A stretch of 21,556 nucleotides of DNA from Gracilariopsis chorda (lineage: Eukaryota > Rhodophyta > Florideophyceae > Gracilariales > Gracilariaceae): assembly GCA_003194525.1 (NCBI GenBank), contig NBIV01000654.1:1-21556 (forward strand). Direction: 5' to 3'. Within the stretch, counting starts at the first letter, position 1; every line of letters begins with the position of its first letter. Under the pieces are notes generated by a model. It was not told where the DNA came from. It searched no databases and saw only the letters and a list, made by a program, of their open reading frames with translations. Of this stretch, positions 6,685 through 15,977 are shown piece after piece. A program made the translations under genes and the position numbers.

Positions 6685-9600
6685 TGTTACCGGCTAATTT
6701 GCGCCTGAAGACACATGGTGCACTGGGTAATTCTTCAAAACCTATGCCTTTAATGTCTGTGCTGAACTTCGTATGCCATGCCAGATGAGCCTGCTTAAGC
6801 CCATATATAGCCTTTAGCAGTTTATAGCATCGTGACTTGAGACCAGGAATGCCACGCGGTGACATCACCCAAACGTCTTCCTTGAGGTCACCGTTCAGGA
6901 ATGCGGTTTTAATATCCACCTGTGCAACAAACATCTGCATGCACAATATCAGGTACAGGAACATGCGAACCAAGTTGAACGAAACGACTGGTGCGTACGT
7001 CTCTAAGTAGTCCTGACCATATGTCTGGTGGTTGCCTCCAGCCACTACTCGAGCTCGAAATCGGTCAACGGAGTTGTCTGCGTCCCGTTTCACCTTCAGA
7101 ATGACATGCGTTGGTAGAGGCGCAGACTTTGGTGAGTCATCCGCAACCCATGTAGCCTTGTCTTCCAAGGATGTGAACTCCTCATCGATAGCATGTAGCC
7201 ATTGCTCTCTTTCAGTTGGGGGTGCGGAGAGTGCTTCCTTGAGTGTGGGATCATCACTCGTGGTAACCTTAACCTCCGATTTGGCCGCGCCAGCCATATG
7301 CCACCAGCGTTGTGGTGCACGCCTAGTGCGACGAGGATAGCGTGACTGTGACTCAGAGTCGAGATTTGCTTGTTCAATGTTCTCTGCATCACTCTCTGAC
7401 CCCTCTTCGTTGCCGGAATTGTGGTCATCAGTAACAATATCTGGTGGTGCAGAGTTAGCAGTCACGTTTACAGGTGCCCCAGAATGGTCTATGCTGCCAT
7501 TTTCGGATTCTGAAATGACGTCCGCAACATCGTCAACATAAAATTCTTCAGAGCTGGTGGAGCCTACATCATCCTCAGAACTATAAGTCGCATCTGATGC
7601 ACTCTCGTCATCCATATAATTGCTTAGATACGGTACACCAGGGAACCTAGATTCATCAAAGGTGACATGACGCGACCTTACTATTCGAGGAATATCGTCG
7701 TCACCCGATATTAGGACCTCGTAAACACCATGCTCAAGAGTCTGCAAGTACACTCCCTCAAGTGCACGAGACTCGAACTTGGTGCCCGGGTTCATTTTTA
7801 ATACATATGCGGCACATCCAAATACTTTGATATACTTCAAAGAAGGCCTATTGTCAGTGACCAACACATACGGGGTCACGCCAGTGGTGGAATGGGGCAC
7901 TCTATTGCGAATATAAATCACATGTTTCAGTGCATATGGCCACAAACAGTCTGGTAAACTTGCTTGAATCAGCAAAGCTCGGGCAGCTTCCCCCATAGTG
8001 CGATTGATGCGCTCCGCAATAGCATTGTGTTGTGGGGTATACGGAGGAGAAAACGATACCTCCTGAAGACCATTGTCGGGATTGTGTTGCAAAGCAATAT
8101 ACTCTTCTGCGTTGTCAGAGTGCAGTTTTCGAATAAGCACATGCTCTCCTCCAAGCTGTTTGAGCTTCTGCTTTACTCCCAAGAACACTTCGCTGATCTC
8201 AGTTCTGTGCACCATGAACCCAAGGACTGCATATCGTGAGTGATCATCGACAAATCCGGATGCATACCGGAATCGGTCGGGGAATGATGGCACCAACGGA
8301 CCGATAATGTCCGAGTGCACCACGTCCCCAACCTGCTTGGCTCGTTCAAACTTGCCCTGAAATGGCAGTTTATGCGCCTTGGCAAGGCGGCATGGTCGAC
8401 ATACCTCCTCCATGCCCTTGATGTTTGGTACACCGTCGACGTTAGCATGAACTCTTTGAAGGTCATGTTCATTCATATGTGCCAGTCGGCGGTGCCACAA
8501 TGAACTAGTGCGCTCGTCGGTAGCAGCAAGCACCGTGGATGTGTCCGTATGGTCGATTGGGTTTGGCAGGGTGTATAAACGGGAGCGATGATGACGAGTC
8601 CCATGCCCGACCTCAAACCCATCTTCGTGTTGTAGGCGTACTTCCTTATCACAAAACAGTGAGTGGATACCTTTGTCAGCCAACCGCCCTACAGAAACTA
8701 GGTTATATCCAAGATTCGGAACGAGCAGCACATTAGACAACCTAAGATTGACATCCACAAACGGTAATACCACATCTCCTTGTTGCGTGGCAGTGACCGT
8801 GGTGTTGTCAGCTAGTTCAATTGTCCTATGTGGTATGTCGAACATTGTGGTTGGGACGAACGCCGACACCGAACAAAAGAAATGAGACGTAGCGCCACTG
8901 TCTGCATATGTGTCAATGCACTCATTAACCGGTGGTACCACTGATGACTTTTCACCTGCGACTCCAGCAATCCCAACCTTGGATGCTTTCAGCGATGACT
9001 TGGCGGAACGTTTAGGCTTTTCGACTGCATTTAGCCTTAGCTGATCCAAGATAGCTTGTGGTAAATGGTTGTCAGGATTGTCCGGATTCATGTGACAACG
9101 GTCCTGGGTGTGTCCATCGCGGTCACAAAAGGTGCAGTGGTACCCATTTTTGTTTCCAGCAGCATATGCACGACCAGTGGGGTCGTTCACAGTGGTTGAA
9201 TCTGATGCGTTACCATCATTCTCAATACCATTTGATAATTTGCTGTGTCCGCTAATACGGGAACCACCCCTGTTCTTGTTCTTCTTGCGATTGCGCCCTC
9301 TACCAGAACTGCTTGACCCCATTTGACGAGCATTATATTCATCAATTAGGGTTGTTGCTACATAGTCCCAGGTCAGTTCCGAGATCTCCTTGGTCCTCAG
9401 TGCTGCTGCAGTTGATTCCAATGAGCAGTTGGGGTCAATAGATGCCAGAAGCATAGGTGCCTTGTGAGACTCTGGTATGGCGGCATCTTTGCCCATGCGG
9501 TCCAGCTGCGAGAACAGAGAGGCAAACTGGTCCACGAATTCGGACATGTTTTGGCCATTATACGACATTCTGAACAGCTGAGTCTGCACGGCTATACGAG

Positions 9601-9964
9601 ACACTGTCCTGTTTGAGGCATATCGCGCATCAAGTAGTTGAAGCATGCGACCGGGGTCATCATCCACATCCATAACTACACGCAACGGGGCATCACCAAG
9701 TGCACAAATGATGATTGCACATGCCTTTTCGCGCTTTGCGAGTGTACGGGAGGGTGTCTGGGTAGCACTAGAACCAGACGCTTGTGTCATTATTCCACTA
9801 GATGACTCCTCCGAACTTGACATAACGACATTCCAGACACCTTTAATACGACATGCAGCACGTAGACGGTGTCTCCATAGGGTGTAATCTTCTCCCCGCT
9901 TACCGTGGAAGCGCGGGATCTTCACACCAGAAGTGGTTTCTGACTCAACTTTGGAGTCTGACAT
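6416..9964 (-). CDS. gag-pol: Gag-Pol of A2, truncated in RT and fused to antisense LTR sequence
   Basis: An open frame of 1182 codons. Residues 1-1093 match A1 almost exactly; I see seven differences: K for E near the start, then G for E, N for H, V for G, V for I, M for L and L for V. Gag with its CCHC knuckle, DSGAT protease, HHCC and D-D-E integrase residues and the first RT aspartate are all present. The frame is cut seven residues before YVDD, so there is no polymerase active site and no RNase H. The last 89 residues, about 6416-6684, are antisense reading of the A1 3' LTR and have no meaning as protein. Gag, protease and integrase could still be made if it is transcribed. Confidence 0.88.
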   Translation of the reverse strand: MSDSKVESETTSGVKIPRFHGKRGEDYTLWRHRLRAACRIKGVWNVVMSSSEESSSGIMTQASGSSATQTPSRTLAKREKACAIIICALGDAPLRVVMDVDDDPGRMLQLLDARYASNRTVSRIAVQTQLFRMSYNGQNMSEFVDQFASLFSQLDRMGKDAAIPESHKAPMLLASIDPNCSLESTAAALRTKEISELTWDYVATTLIDEYNARQMGSSSSGRGRNRKKNKNRGGSRISGHSKLSNGIENDGNASDSTTVNDPTGRAYAAGNKNGYHCTFCDRDGHTQDRCHMNPDNPDNHLPQAILDQLRLNAVEKPKRSAKSSLKASKVGIAGVAGEKSSVVPPVNECIDTYADSGATSHFFCSVSAFVPTTMFDIPHRTIELADNTTVTATQQGDVVLPFVDVNLRLSNVLLVPNLGYNLVSVGRLADKGIHSLFCDKEVRLQHEDGFEVGHGTRHHRSRLYTLPNPIDHTDTSTVLAATDERTSSLWHRRLAHMNEHDLQRVHANVDGVPNIKGMEEVCRPCRLAKAHKLPFQGKFERAKQVGDVVHSDIIGPLVPSFPDRFRYASGFVDDHSRYAVLGFMVHRTEISEVFLGVKQKLKQLGGEHVLIRKLHSDNAEEYIALQHNPDNGLQEVSFSPPYTPQHNAIAERINRTMGEAARALLIQASLPDCLWPYALKHVIYIRNRVPHSTTGVTPYVLVTDNRPSLKYIKVFGCAAYVLKMNPGTKFESRALEGVYLQTLEHGVYEVLISGDDDIPRIVRSRHVTFDESRFPGVPYLSNYMDDESASDATYSSEDDVGSTSSEEFYVDDVADVISESENGSIDHSGAPVNVTANSAPPDIVTDDHNSGNEEGSESDAENIEQANLDSESQSRYPRRTRRAPQRWWHMAGAAKSEVKVTTSDDPTLKEALSAPPTEREQWLHAIDEEFTSLEDKATWVADDSPKSAPLPTHVILKVKRDADNSVDRFRARVVAGGNHQTYGQDYLETYAPVVSFNLVRMFLYLILCMQMFVAQVDIKTAFLNGDLKEDVWVMSPRGIPGLKSRCYKLLKAIYGLKQAHLAWHTKFSTDIKGIGFEELPSAPCVFRRKLAGNMIMVMLVGLRRICRTKKEEKEAVKVASLGASLLGSATSACYIAPLRHTTTTRKPYTTKWGHPILPIINKHNTIRVAHTDYSQVQPCITT
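6685..6689. other. Presumed target-site duplication of A1 (right copy)
   Basis: The five bases after the A1 3' LTR are TGTTA. In the uninterrupted A4 copy the same RT region reads GTATGTGTTACCGG, so A1 landed at this point in A2. The partner TGTTA should lie left of the A1 5' LTR, outside the window, so the duplication itself cannot be confirmed here. Confidence 0.45.
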
Positions 9965-10743
9965 GGTTCCAGAACGACTTCAGTAACCGAAATTAGAACA
10001 AACAAGGTACGAAAATGAAGCAGAGTGAGGGACTCGATGCTTAGAATCGCTATCAGAATAGACGAGAGGGCTGTTTTGGCGGTACAGCTTTGGACTGATA
10101 GCGGATGTCACACTATGTGGGTGATGCTGGAGTGGATTATACTCAACACTTAACAGCGAGGGCGCCAGCGGAGACCGTGTAACCAAGTCTCAACGCTCGT
10201 CCAGACGCGTCTGGTACGCGAATCACAGGCGGATTTCGGGTTCTCGACGCCTGGAGTATACTCAGGAGCAGCTCTGAAGCACACTCGGAAAGGAAACTAA
10301 CTTCGTAAAAGCGGGCGCACTGACGGGAGAAACTACCTCCGCTACCCTAAGGGTTGAACCCCTGGACCCTGGTAACTCTCTCCAGGTGAGGTACGAAATT
10401 CTTCGTGACCTACCCTGTTCTGCGCACTTCAGAACGAGGGGCTTTATAATCCCTACGTGTCGTCCCAGGGAGGTTAGTAGCTGTCGCGATAAGCGTTCAC
10501 CAGTTAACCCCTGCTAGACACTTGCAGGAAAATAGCGCGGTCTTCCTTGTGCGCTGAAGCACAGATGCAGGGATCGGAACAGGCGCAGGTCGGCTTACCA
10601 GAGAAGGGGTCTCTGAACGCTTTGCCTACTTTCACCACAACAACTGTACCTCCACAAGATACGCAAAACTTCTCGCAAGAACAGCTTCGTAGAACGCAAA
10701 TAAAAGAATTAGTAAAGCGCGACGTCTGCAAAGAATCGACGCT
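9965..10743 (-). other. Untranslated leader of A2
   Basis: Counterpart of the A1 leader with a few substitutions, for example near the gag start and at about 10261. It keeps both hairpins, the palindrome, the 38-nt core shared with family C (minus strand, about 10313-10350) and the 14-nt palindrome (about 10201-10214). Confidence 0.75.
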
Positions 10744-10757
10744 CTGGGCCCATAACC
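10744..10757 (-). other. Primer binding site of A2
   Basis: On the minus strand GGTTATGGGCCCAG directly follows the LTR terminal CA (10758-10759). It is identical to the A1 site and complementary to the anticodon arm of initiator tRNA-Met. Confidence 0.8.
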
Positions 10758-11510
10758 TGATGTTGGTAATGTTAGTTGGGCTACGGCGCATCTGTAGAAC
10801 AAAGAAAGAAGAAAAAGAAGCAGTGAAGGTTGCCAGTCTTGGGGCGAGTTTACTTGGTAGTGCAACTTCAGCGTGTTATATAGCACCTCTACGTCACACT
10901 ACAACTACAAGAAAACCCTATACCACTAAGTGGGGACACCCAATACTACCAATCATAAACAAACATAACACAATAAGGGTTGCACACACTGATTACAGCC
11001 AAGTACAACCATGCATAACAACATAACAACACATTACAACAATGCAGACCAAGTGAACCAAGTAGCCAGCAACGCACAATAAGTGAACCGGACACGCCAA
11101 CAATGTGCCAGCATGTTGCAGCACTGTATAAACACTTACTCGCATCATCATGACAATGACAAAGCACAAATACACATGCCACCGCATCCATGTACATACC
11201 CTAGGTGTGTTGCGTGCATGGCACGTGCCTGCTTGCACAACCGCACACATGACACACTTCCATATACCTGTAAACCACATGTAGCCACACATATTCTTCA
11301 GTACCATACCCATTCACCTTATGCCAAGTGGCCAGTTCCGTGCCAAGAGCCCATAGAATGCATAACACTTGTAACCAATACGTTGCATATGAGTGTTTGC
11401 AGTAGCCAATGCCCGTTTCACGTTGGGTTTGAGAACACACGCATATGCGCTTTTGTAAAGCAGGTCCCAAAAAACAGCCCTCCGTTATATGAAACTTTGT
11501 TTTCAAGTGT
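10758..11510 (-). repeat. 5' LTR of A2, outer ~50 bases missing
   Basis: The LTR reads inwards to CAACATCA at 10758. Its outer end stops at about 11510, the equivalent of A1 position 40. TATA box at 10876-10882; conserved U3 block at 11368-11480 with a 5-base CATAT deletion and an extra A in an A-run. Without its true TG end it could not be integrated as such, but its promoter parts remain. Confidence 0.88.
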
Positions 11511-12160
11511 ACTTGGCACTACGTACTAGGTTGGATATACTTGCACCAGTTCTCATCCTGGCTCGTTTTCAGAGTGCTCCTACCGCTTGGTGTCACAAAG
11601 CAGTGAAGCGTGTGCTCAGGTACCTGTGTGGAACGCGACAGCATGGGCTATGCTACAGGCCTGGATCGCTAGATCTGCATGGTTTTGTGGACTCTGACTA
11701 CGCTGGAGACACTACGAATCGGAAGTCGATGTCCGGGTATATCGTTACACTTGGGTCAGCAACCTGCTGGTATGGTGGTAGAAAACAAGCGTCAGTTGCG
11801 CTATCCACTGGCGAGGCGGAGTACTATGCTCTGACTTTGGCTGCACAGGAAGTGGTATGGGTTGCTCGTGTGCTATGGGAATGCGGCTTTGACATGAAAC
11901 CTTTGGTTCCTCTACACTCTGACAACCAGTGCGCATTGGAGTGGGCTGGTGGTGAAAGGTGTCCTTCTAGTCGTGCTAAGCACATTGATGTAAAGGTTCA
12001 CTTTATCCGAGATCTCATAAGAGACAATGTGATTAGTGTTCAATACGTCCCAAGTGAGCTGAATGATGCCGATTTACTCACCAAGCCATTGGGACGTATG
12101 AGTGTTAATGCAATTCTCAAACGGCTTGGTCTTGGACAGGAACTCGAGGAGGAGTGTTGA
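11511..12160 (+). pseudogene. pol: Pol fragment of element B: end of RT and RNase H
   Basis: The open frame runs from 11489, but its first seven residues are antisense A2 LTR. True element B sequence starts at about 11511 with YLALRTRLDIL and equals A1 residues 1213-1428 with no length difference, roughly 70% identical by eye. RNase H motifs are intact: VDSDYAGD, STGEAEYYAL, LHSDNQCA and LNDADLLTKPL. Everything upstream (gag, protease, integrase, RT catalytic centre) is missing. As in A1, the protein ends in Glu-Glu-Glu-Cys, dictated by the polypurine tract and the LTR start. Confidence 0.9.
12146..12154 (+). other. Polypurine tract of element B
   Basis: GAGGAGGAG directly precedes the LTR start TGTTGAAG at 12155. 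It is identical to the A1 tract and again codes three Glu residues. Confidence 0.7.
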
Positions 12161-12887
12161 AGTGTTGAACTCTACAAGTGGTCGAGTGCCTGGCCAACCC
12201 CCACAGAAGGTGTCAGCTTGGTCCAAAACCAAACCTTCAGGGGACAATGGGCACTTTTGGAGCCCCTCGCTCCAAAAGCGCATATGCGCCTCTGCTCAAA
12301 CCCAACGTGAAACGGCAATGTGATTGGCTACTGCAAAATGCTATATGCATTGTATACCGTACAAGTTTTATGGAGTGTATGGTACTGGATTGCGGATATG
12401 CACAAGTGGAGCAATGTGGTTGGTCCAAGTGTGCGCGCAGTAGACGGTTGTGCTGCAATGCCGAAGATGCGAATGGGAGCTATATTGGGTGATTTGGGAC
12501 AATGTGCGTTTGCGGGCTGCGCGGAGGGGTTGGAGTGCCAGGATGGTAATTGTTGATTTTTTAGAGCTGGTTCCAGATCAAGGGACTGGCAATGGATTTG
12601 CCGCATTGATTGATTTAGTTATTTGAAATTGTGACCCTCTAGATTGTGTGTGCTTTTCGTGTACACCTGCACACACGAATAACGTGTAGTGTAATGATGC
12701 AACCACCGCCGTCGCTTGCCGCGACGACGGTGAAGTGTGTGCGGTAGGGTATATGTAGATTGGCTTTGCCTGCTGTCGAGTAAACTGGTCGACTAAGGCT
12801 GACAACCTTCCTTGTTTTATTTTCTTGTTTCTTCTTCCTCCCGTTGTTTCTTCCCTTTTGTTTTCATAACCCGCGTGCGTTGCAACA
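12155..12887 (+). repeat. LTR of element B
   Basis: 733 bp from TGTTG to CAACA, a 5-bp terminal inverted repeat. It contains the conserved U3 block (12249-12365), an inverted repeat of CCGTCG and CGACGG (about 12707-12733), a TATATG box (12750-12755), GAGTAAAC (12778-12785) and a long pyrimidine-rich run to about 12865. Outside the U3 block and the short tail motifs it has little similarity to the A and C LTRs. Confidence 0.85.
12249..12365 (+). promoter_or_regulatory. 117-bp conserved U3 block, family B copy
   Basis: Aligns gap-free to A1 70-186. It holds the perfect palindrome GCGCATATGCGC (12278-12289), AACCCAACGTGAAAC (12299-12313) and TGATTGGCTACTGCAAA (12321-12337). The spacing of all three is the same as in families A and C. 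Confidence 0.7.
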
Positions 12888-13018
12888 GGTTATGGGCCCA
12901 GAGCGTCGACTTTTTGCAGACGTCGCGCTCTACTAATATCTCTTTGGATTCTACGAAGACTGGTTTTTCTTTCGCGCAGGTACGCGTTGCGTTGCGAGCG
13001 AGCGAATCTTGTGGAAGT
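12888..13018 (+). other. Primer binding site and truncated leader of element B
   Basis: GGTTATGGGCCCAG (12888-12901) directly follows the LTR. The next ~120 bases resemble the start of the A leader, including GCAGACGTCGCGCT at about 12918. The leader is cut at 13018 by A4; the five bases before A4 are GAAGT. No coding sequence. Confidence 0.75.
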
Positions 13019-13826
13019 TGATGTTGGTAATGTTAGTTGGGCTACGGCGCATCTGTAGAACAAAGAAAGAAGAAAAAGAAGCAGTGAAGGTTGCCAGTCT
13101 TGGGGCGAGTTTACTTGGTAGTGCAACTTCAGCGTGTTATATAGCACCTCTACGTCACACTACAACTACAAGAAAACCCTATACCACTAAGTGGGGACAC
13201 CCAATACTACCAATCATAAACAAACATAACACAATAAGGGTTGCACACACTGATTACAGCCAAGTACAACCATGCATAACAACATAACAACACATTACAA
13301 CAATGCAGACCAAGTGAACCAAGTAGCCAGCAACGCACAATAAGTGAACCGGACACGCCAACAATGTGCCAGCATGTTGCAGCACTGTATAAACACTTAC
13401 TCGCATCATCATGACAATGACAAAGCACAAATACACATGCCACCGCATCCATGTACATACCCTAGGTGTGTTGCGTGCATGGCACGTGCCTGCTTGCACA
13501 ACCGCACACATGACACACTTCCATATACCTGTAAACCACATGTAGCCACACATATTCTTCAGTACCATACCCATTCACCTTATGCCAAGTGGCCAGTTCC
13601 GTGCCAAGAGCCCATAGAATGCATAACACTTGTAACCAATACGTTGCATATGAGTGTTTGCAGTAGCCAATCATATGCCCGTTTCACGTTGGGTTTGAGA
13701 ACACACGCATATGCGCTTTTGTAAAGCAGGTCCCAAAAACAGCCCTCCGTTATATGAAACTTTGTTTTCAAGTGTTGCACCATGATGTCCCAGTACTACC
13801 CGGCACTCGACTACGTGCTAACATCA
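13019..13826 (-). repeat. 3' LTR of A4
   Basis: Full 808-bp LTR. Read on the minus strand it runs from TGATGTT (13826) to AACATCA (13019), a perfect 7-bp terminal inverted repeat. A start three bases further out, at 13829, is the alternative. Conserved U3 block at 13629-13745; TATA box at 13137-13143. Confidence 0.9.
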
Positions 13827-15191
13827 ACACTCCTCCTCGAGTTCCTGGGTCAGACCAACCCTATCCATGATCAACTGTGCCATAGCAGGACTAAGTGGTT
13901 TAGTGAGTATGTCAGCATCATTGTCCTCACTTGCCACATATTCCACAGTTATCACCTTGCTTTTGACCAAGTCTCGGATAAAGTGTATTTTCACGTCAAT
14001 GTGTTTGGCACGTCCGGAGGGGCAACGCTCACCAATGGCCCATTCAATCGCACACTGGTTGTCTGAGCGTAGTGGAGTACTCTCATTAACCGGTATTCCA
14101 CATTCCTCAAGTACTCGAGATATCCACATTAGCTCTTGACTTGCCATCACTAATGCGTAATACTCGGACTCGCCTGTAGACAATGCCACTGACGCCTGCT
14201 TACGCGCACCGTAGAAACAAGCACATGACCCAAGTTTGATCATAAAGCCAGACAAAGACTTGCGATCAGTGGTGTCACCAGCGTAATCAGAGTCTACATA
14301 ACCATTGAGCAGCAGGTTACCAGGTTGATAAACAAGTCCATGGTGAGTAGTGCCACGTAAATACCTTAGCACGCGCTTCACCGCTCGATGACAATACCGA
14401 GTTGGTGCTTTCTGAAAGCGCGCTAGGATAAGTACGGGTGCCAATATGTCCAAACGTGTCCGTAATGCCAGGTACAGCAGAGACCCGATCATCTGCTGAT
14501 ACAACTGGACTTCAAATGGGGACTTGTCCTCCTCCACATCAAGCGAGGAAAAGAAAGATTCTACCATTGGGCTTCGTGCAGGCTTGCTACATTCCAGTCC
14601 AAACCGACGTAACATGCCACTGACATACAGCGGCTGTGCTAGTTTTACACCTAACAGTTGGCCATTGGAGTCCATGTTCCAGGTTAATTCAACACCAAGA
14701 TACATTCTGATACGAGTCTCAACACGTAGGTCATACAGAGACTTGAGCTCCTCCACTATGTGGGAACGTTGTTCAGCAGTTGGCGTAAATATAAGAAGGT
14801 CATCTACGTATACCAAGATGTATGCGTATGTGTTACCGGCTAATTTGCGCCTGAAGACACATGGTGCACTGGGTAATTCTTCAAAACCTATGCCTTTAAT
14901 GTCTGTGCTGAACTTCGTATGCCATGCCAGATGAGCCTGCTTAAGCCCATATATAGCCTTTAGCAGTTTATAGCATCGTGACTTGAGACCAGGAATGCCA
15001 CGCGGTGACATCACCCAAACGTCTTCCTTGAGGTCACCGTTCAGGAATGCGGTTTTAATATCCACCTGTGCAACAAACATCTGCATGCACAATATCAGGT
15101 ACAGGAACATGCGAACCAAGTTGAACGAAACGACTGGTGCGTACGTCTCTAAGTAGTCCTGACCATATGTCTGGTGGTTGCCTCCAGCCAC
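13824..15191 (-). pseudogene. pol: Pol fragment of A4: RT (5'-truncated) and RNase H
   Basis: 455 codons equal to A1 residues 974-1428. The first codon is GTG, an internal Val, so this is not a real start. Motifs present: the RT aspartate at 44, YVDD at 128-131 and all RNase H acidic residues. No stops or frameshifts. Gag, protease and integrase are separated from it by the insertion of element C. The protein matches A1 apart from M for L and L for V, the same changes seen in A2. Confidence 0.9.
13830..13838 (-). other. Polypurine tract of A4
   Basis: GAGGAGGAG on the minus strand, just inside the 3' LTR, as in A1 and B. Confidence 0.7.
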
Positions 15192-15501
15192 TACTCTGTT
15201 GAAAGTTGAAAGGAAGTTGAGGGGATGGAAGGGAAGTTCGCCAGCTCTGGCTTGGATTTACTTGGAGGTCCTTCAGGCACATCTTATATACCACTCTAAA
15301 CTCGAATTGCGCGGGAACACCAACTACAAGTAAAACCTAAACCACTAAGCAGGGACACTCAATACTACCAATCATCATCTAACATGACATAGCCAGCTCA
15401 GCACAACCTCATTACACCAATGTTCTGTAATAGTTACGTGCATACACATGACCATGACAAGGCACAAATTCACGACTCCAACACACGCCAGCACATGCCA
15501 A

Positions 15502-15537
15502 CACATCACGGTAAGTCAACACGTCACGGTAAGTCGG
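15502..15537. repeat. 18-bp tandem repeat in the C LTR
   Basis: Two copies of CACRTCACGGTAAGTCRR, followed by a partial third (CACGTAACC). On the sense strand of the element the second unit reads CTTACCGTGACGTG, which contains a bZIP/CRE-like TGACGTG. The 5' LTR carries the same repeat from about 21525. Confidence 0.6.
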
Positions 15538-15787
15538 CACGTAACCTGTGGTGTTAGTGCCATGTCATCATGTGGCAATGCACACAACACCCACGTCATC
15601 AATATACCCGTGCATGTGTAAACCTGTTGACAGTGCATGCGCACCTTACCATTGTACCAACCACTGCTGTACCACTTGTACCAGGTGTCAACCACTTCAT
15701 CAGTATCCCCTGCACACAACGTACACTGTGACCACTGTAGTAGCTGGACACGTGGGTGTGTCCAACCGATCCAGTTATGCCATACCA

Positions 15788-15904
15788 CTTGTACGCACCA
15801 CGTTGCATATGTACATTTGCAGTAGCCAATCAGAAGCCAGTTTCACGTTGGGTTCGCGCACACGCGCATATGCGCTTTTGCAGAGGTACCCTCTAAAACA
15901 GCCC
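15788..15904 (-). promoter_or_regulatory. 117-bp conserved U3 block, family C copy
   Basis: The minus strand aligns gap-free to the A and B blocks. It keeps GCGCATATGCGC (15864-15875), AACCCAACGTGAAAC, TGATTGGCTACTGCAAA and CATATGCAACG at identical offsets. This is the most distant of the three families, which makes the conservation notable. Confidence 0.7.
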
Positions 15905-15957
15905 ATGCTCCCCGGAACATTTGGTTTTCAGTGACAGCACAGGTACTACTGCCAACA

Positions 15958-15970
15958 CCCCCCCTCTGTC
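15958..15970 (-). other. Polypurine tract of element C
   Basis: GACAGAGGGGGGG on the minus strand directly precedes the LTR start TGTTGG. It lies just after the pol stop codon, not inside the frame as in A and B. Confidence 0.7.
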
Positions 15971-15977
15971 ACTGACT

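Larger units (their letters stand above)
6685..11510 (-). mobile_element. Copia element A2, inverted, interrupted by A1
   Basis: A second family A copy on the minus strand: partial 5' LTR (10758-11510), primer site (10744-10757), leader and gag-pol to codon 1093. It stops abruptly in RT where A1 inserted. The outer LTR tip is also lost: family sequence ends at about 11510, some 50 bases short of the LTR start, and runs straight into element B without a duplication. The LTR also lacks five bases (CATAT) next to the CCAAT box that A1 and A4 retain. Confidence 0.9.
11511..13018 (+). mobile_element. Copia element B remnant: RNase H end, LTR, then PBS and leader
   Basis: A family related to A but clearly distinct. 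The 3' end of pol is followed by an LTR (12155-12887). After the LTR, instead of host DNA, comes a primer site (12888-12901) and leader sequence similar to the A leader. One LTR thus serves as the 3' LTR of the left part and the 5' LTR of the right part. The left edge is a blunt junction with A2; the right edge is the insertion of A4. Confidence 0.85.
13019..15196 (-). mobile_element. Copia element A4 (3' part), inverted, cut by element C
   Basis: A third family A copy on the minus strand: 3' LTR (13019-13826), polypurine tract (13830-13838) and gag-pol from about codon 973 to the stop. Its LTR starts in the B leader, so it inserted into B. Element C inserted into its RT region at 15196, and the rest should lie right of element C, outside the window. 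A4 shares the WVMSP and QAHLAW variants and the CAACATCA LTR end with A2, not with A1. Confidence 0.9.
15197..15957 (-). repeat. 3' LTR of element C
   Basis: 761 bp; on the minus strand it runs from TGTTGGCAG (15957) to CAACA (15197), a 5-bp terminal inverted repeat. It holds the conserved U3 block (15788-15904), an 18-bp tandem repeat (15502-15537) and TATATAAG (15283-15290). Less than 90 bases separate the TATA box from the LTR end, so R plus U5 is very short. Confidence 0.9.

Noticed and set aside
13824..15191. A4 pol as the displaced 3' half of A2
   Set aside because: A4 covers codons 974-1428 and A2 covers 1-1093, so they overlap by about 120 codons. They must be separate copies.
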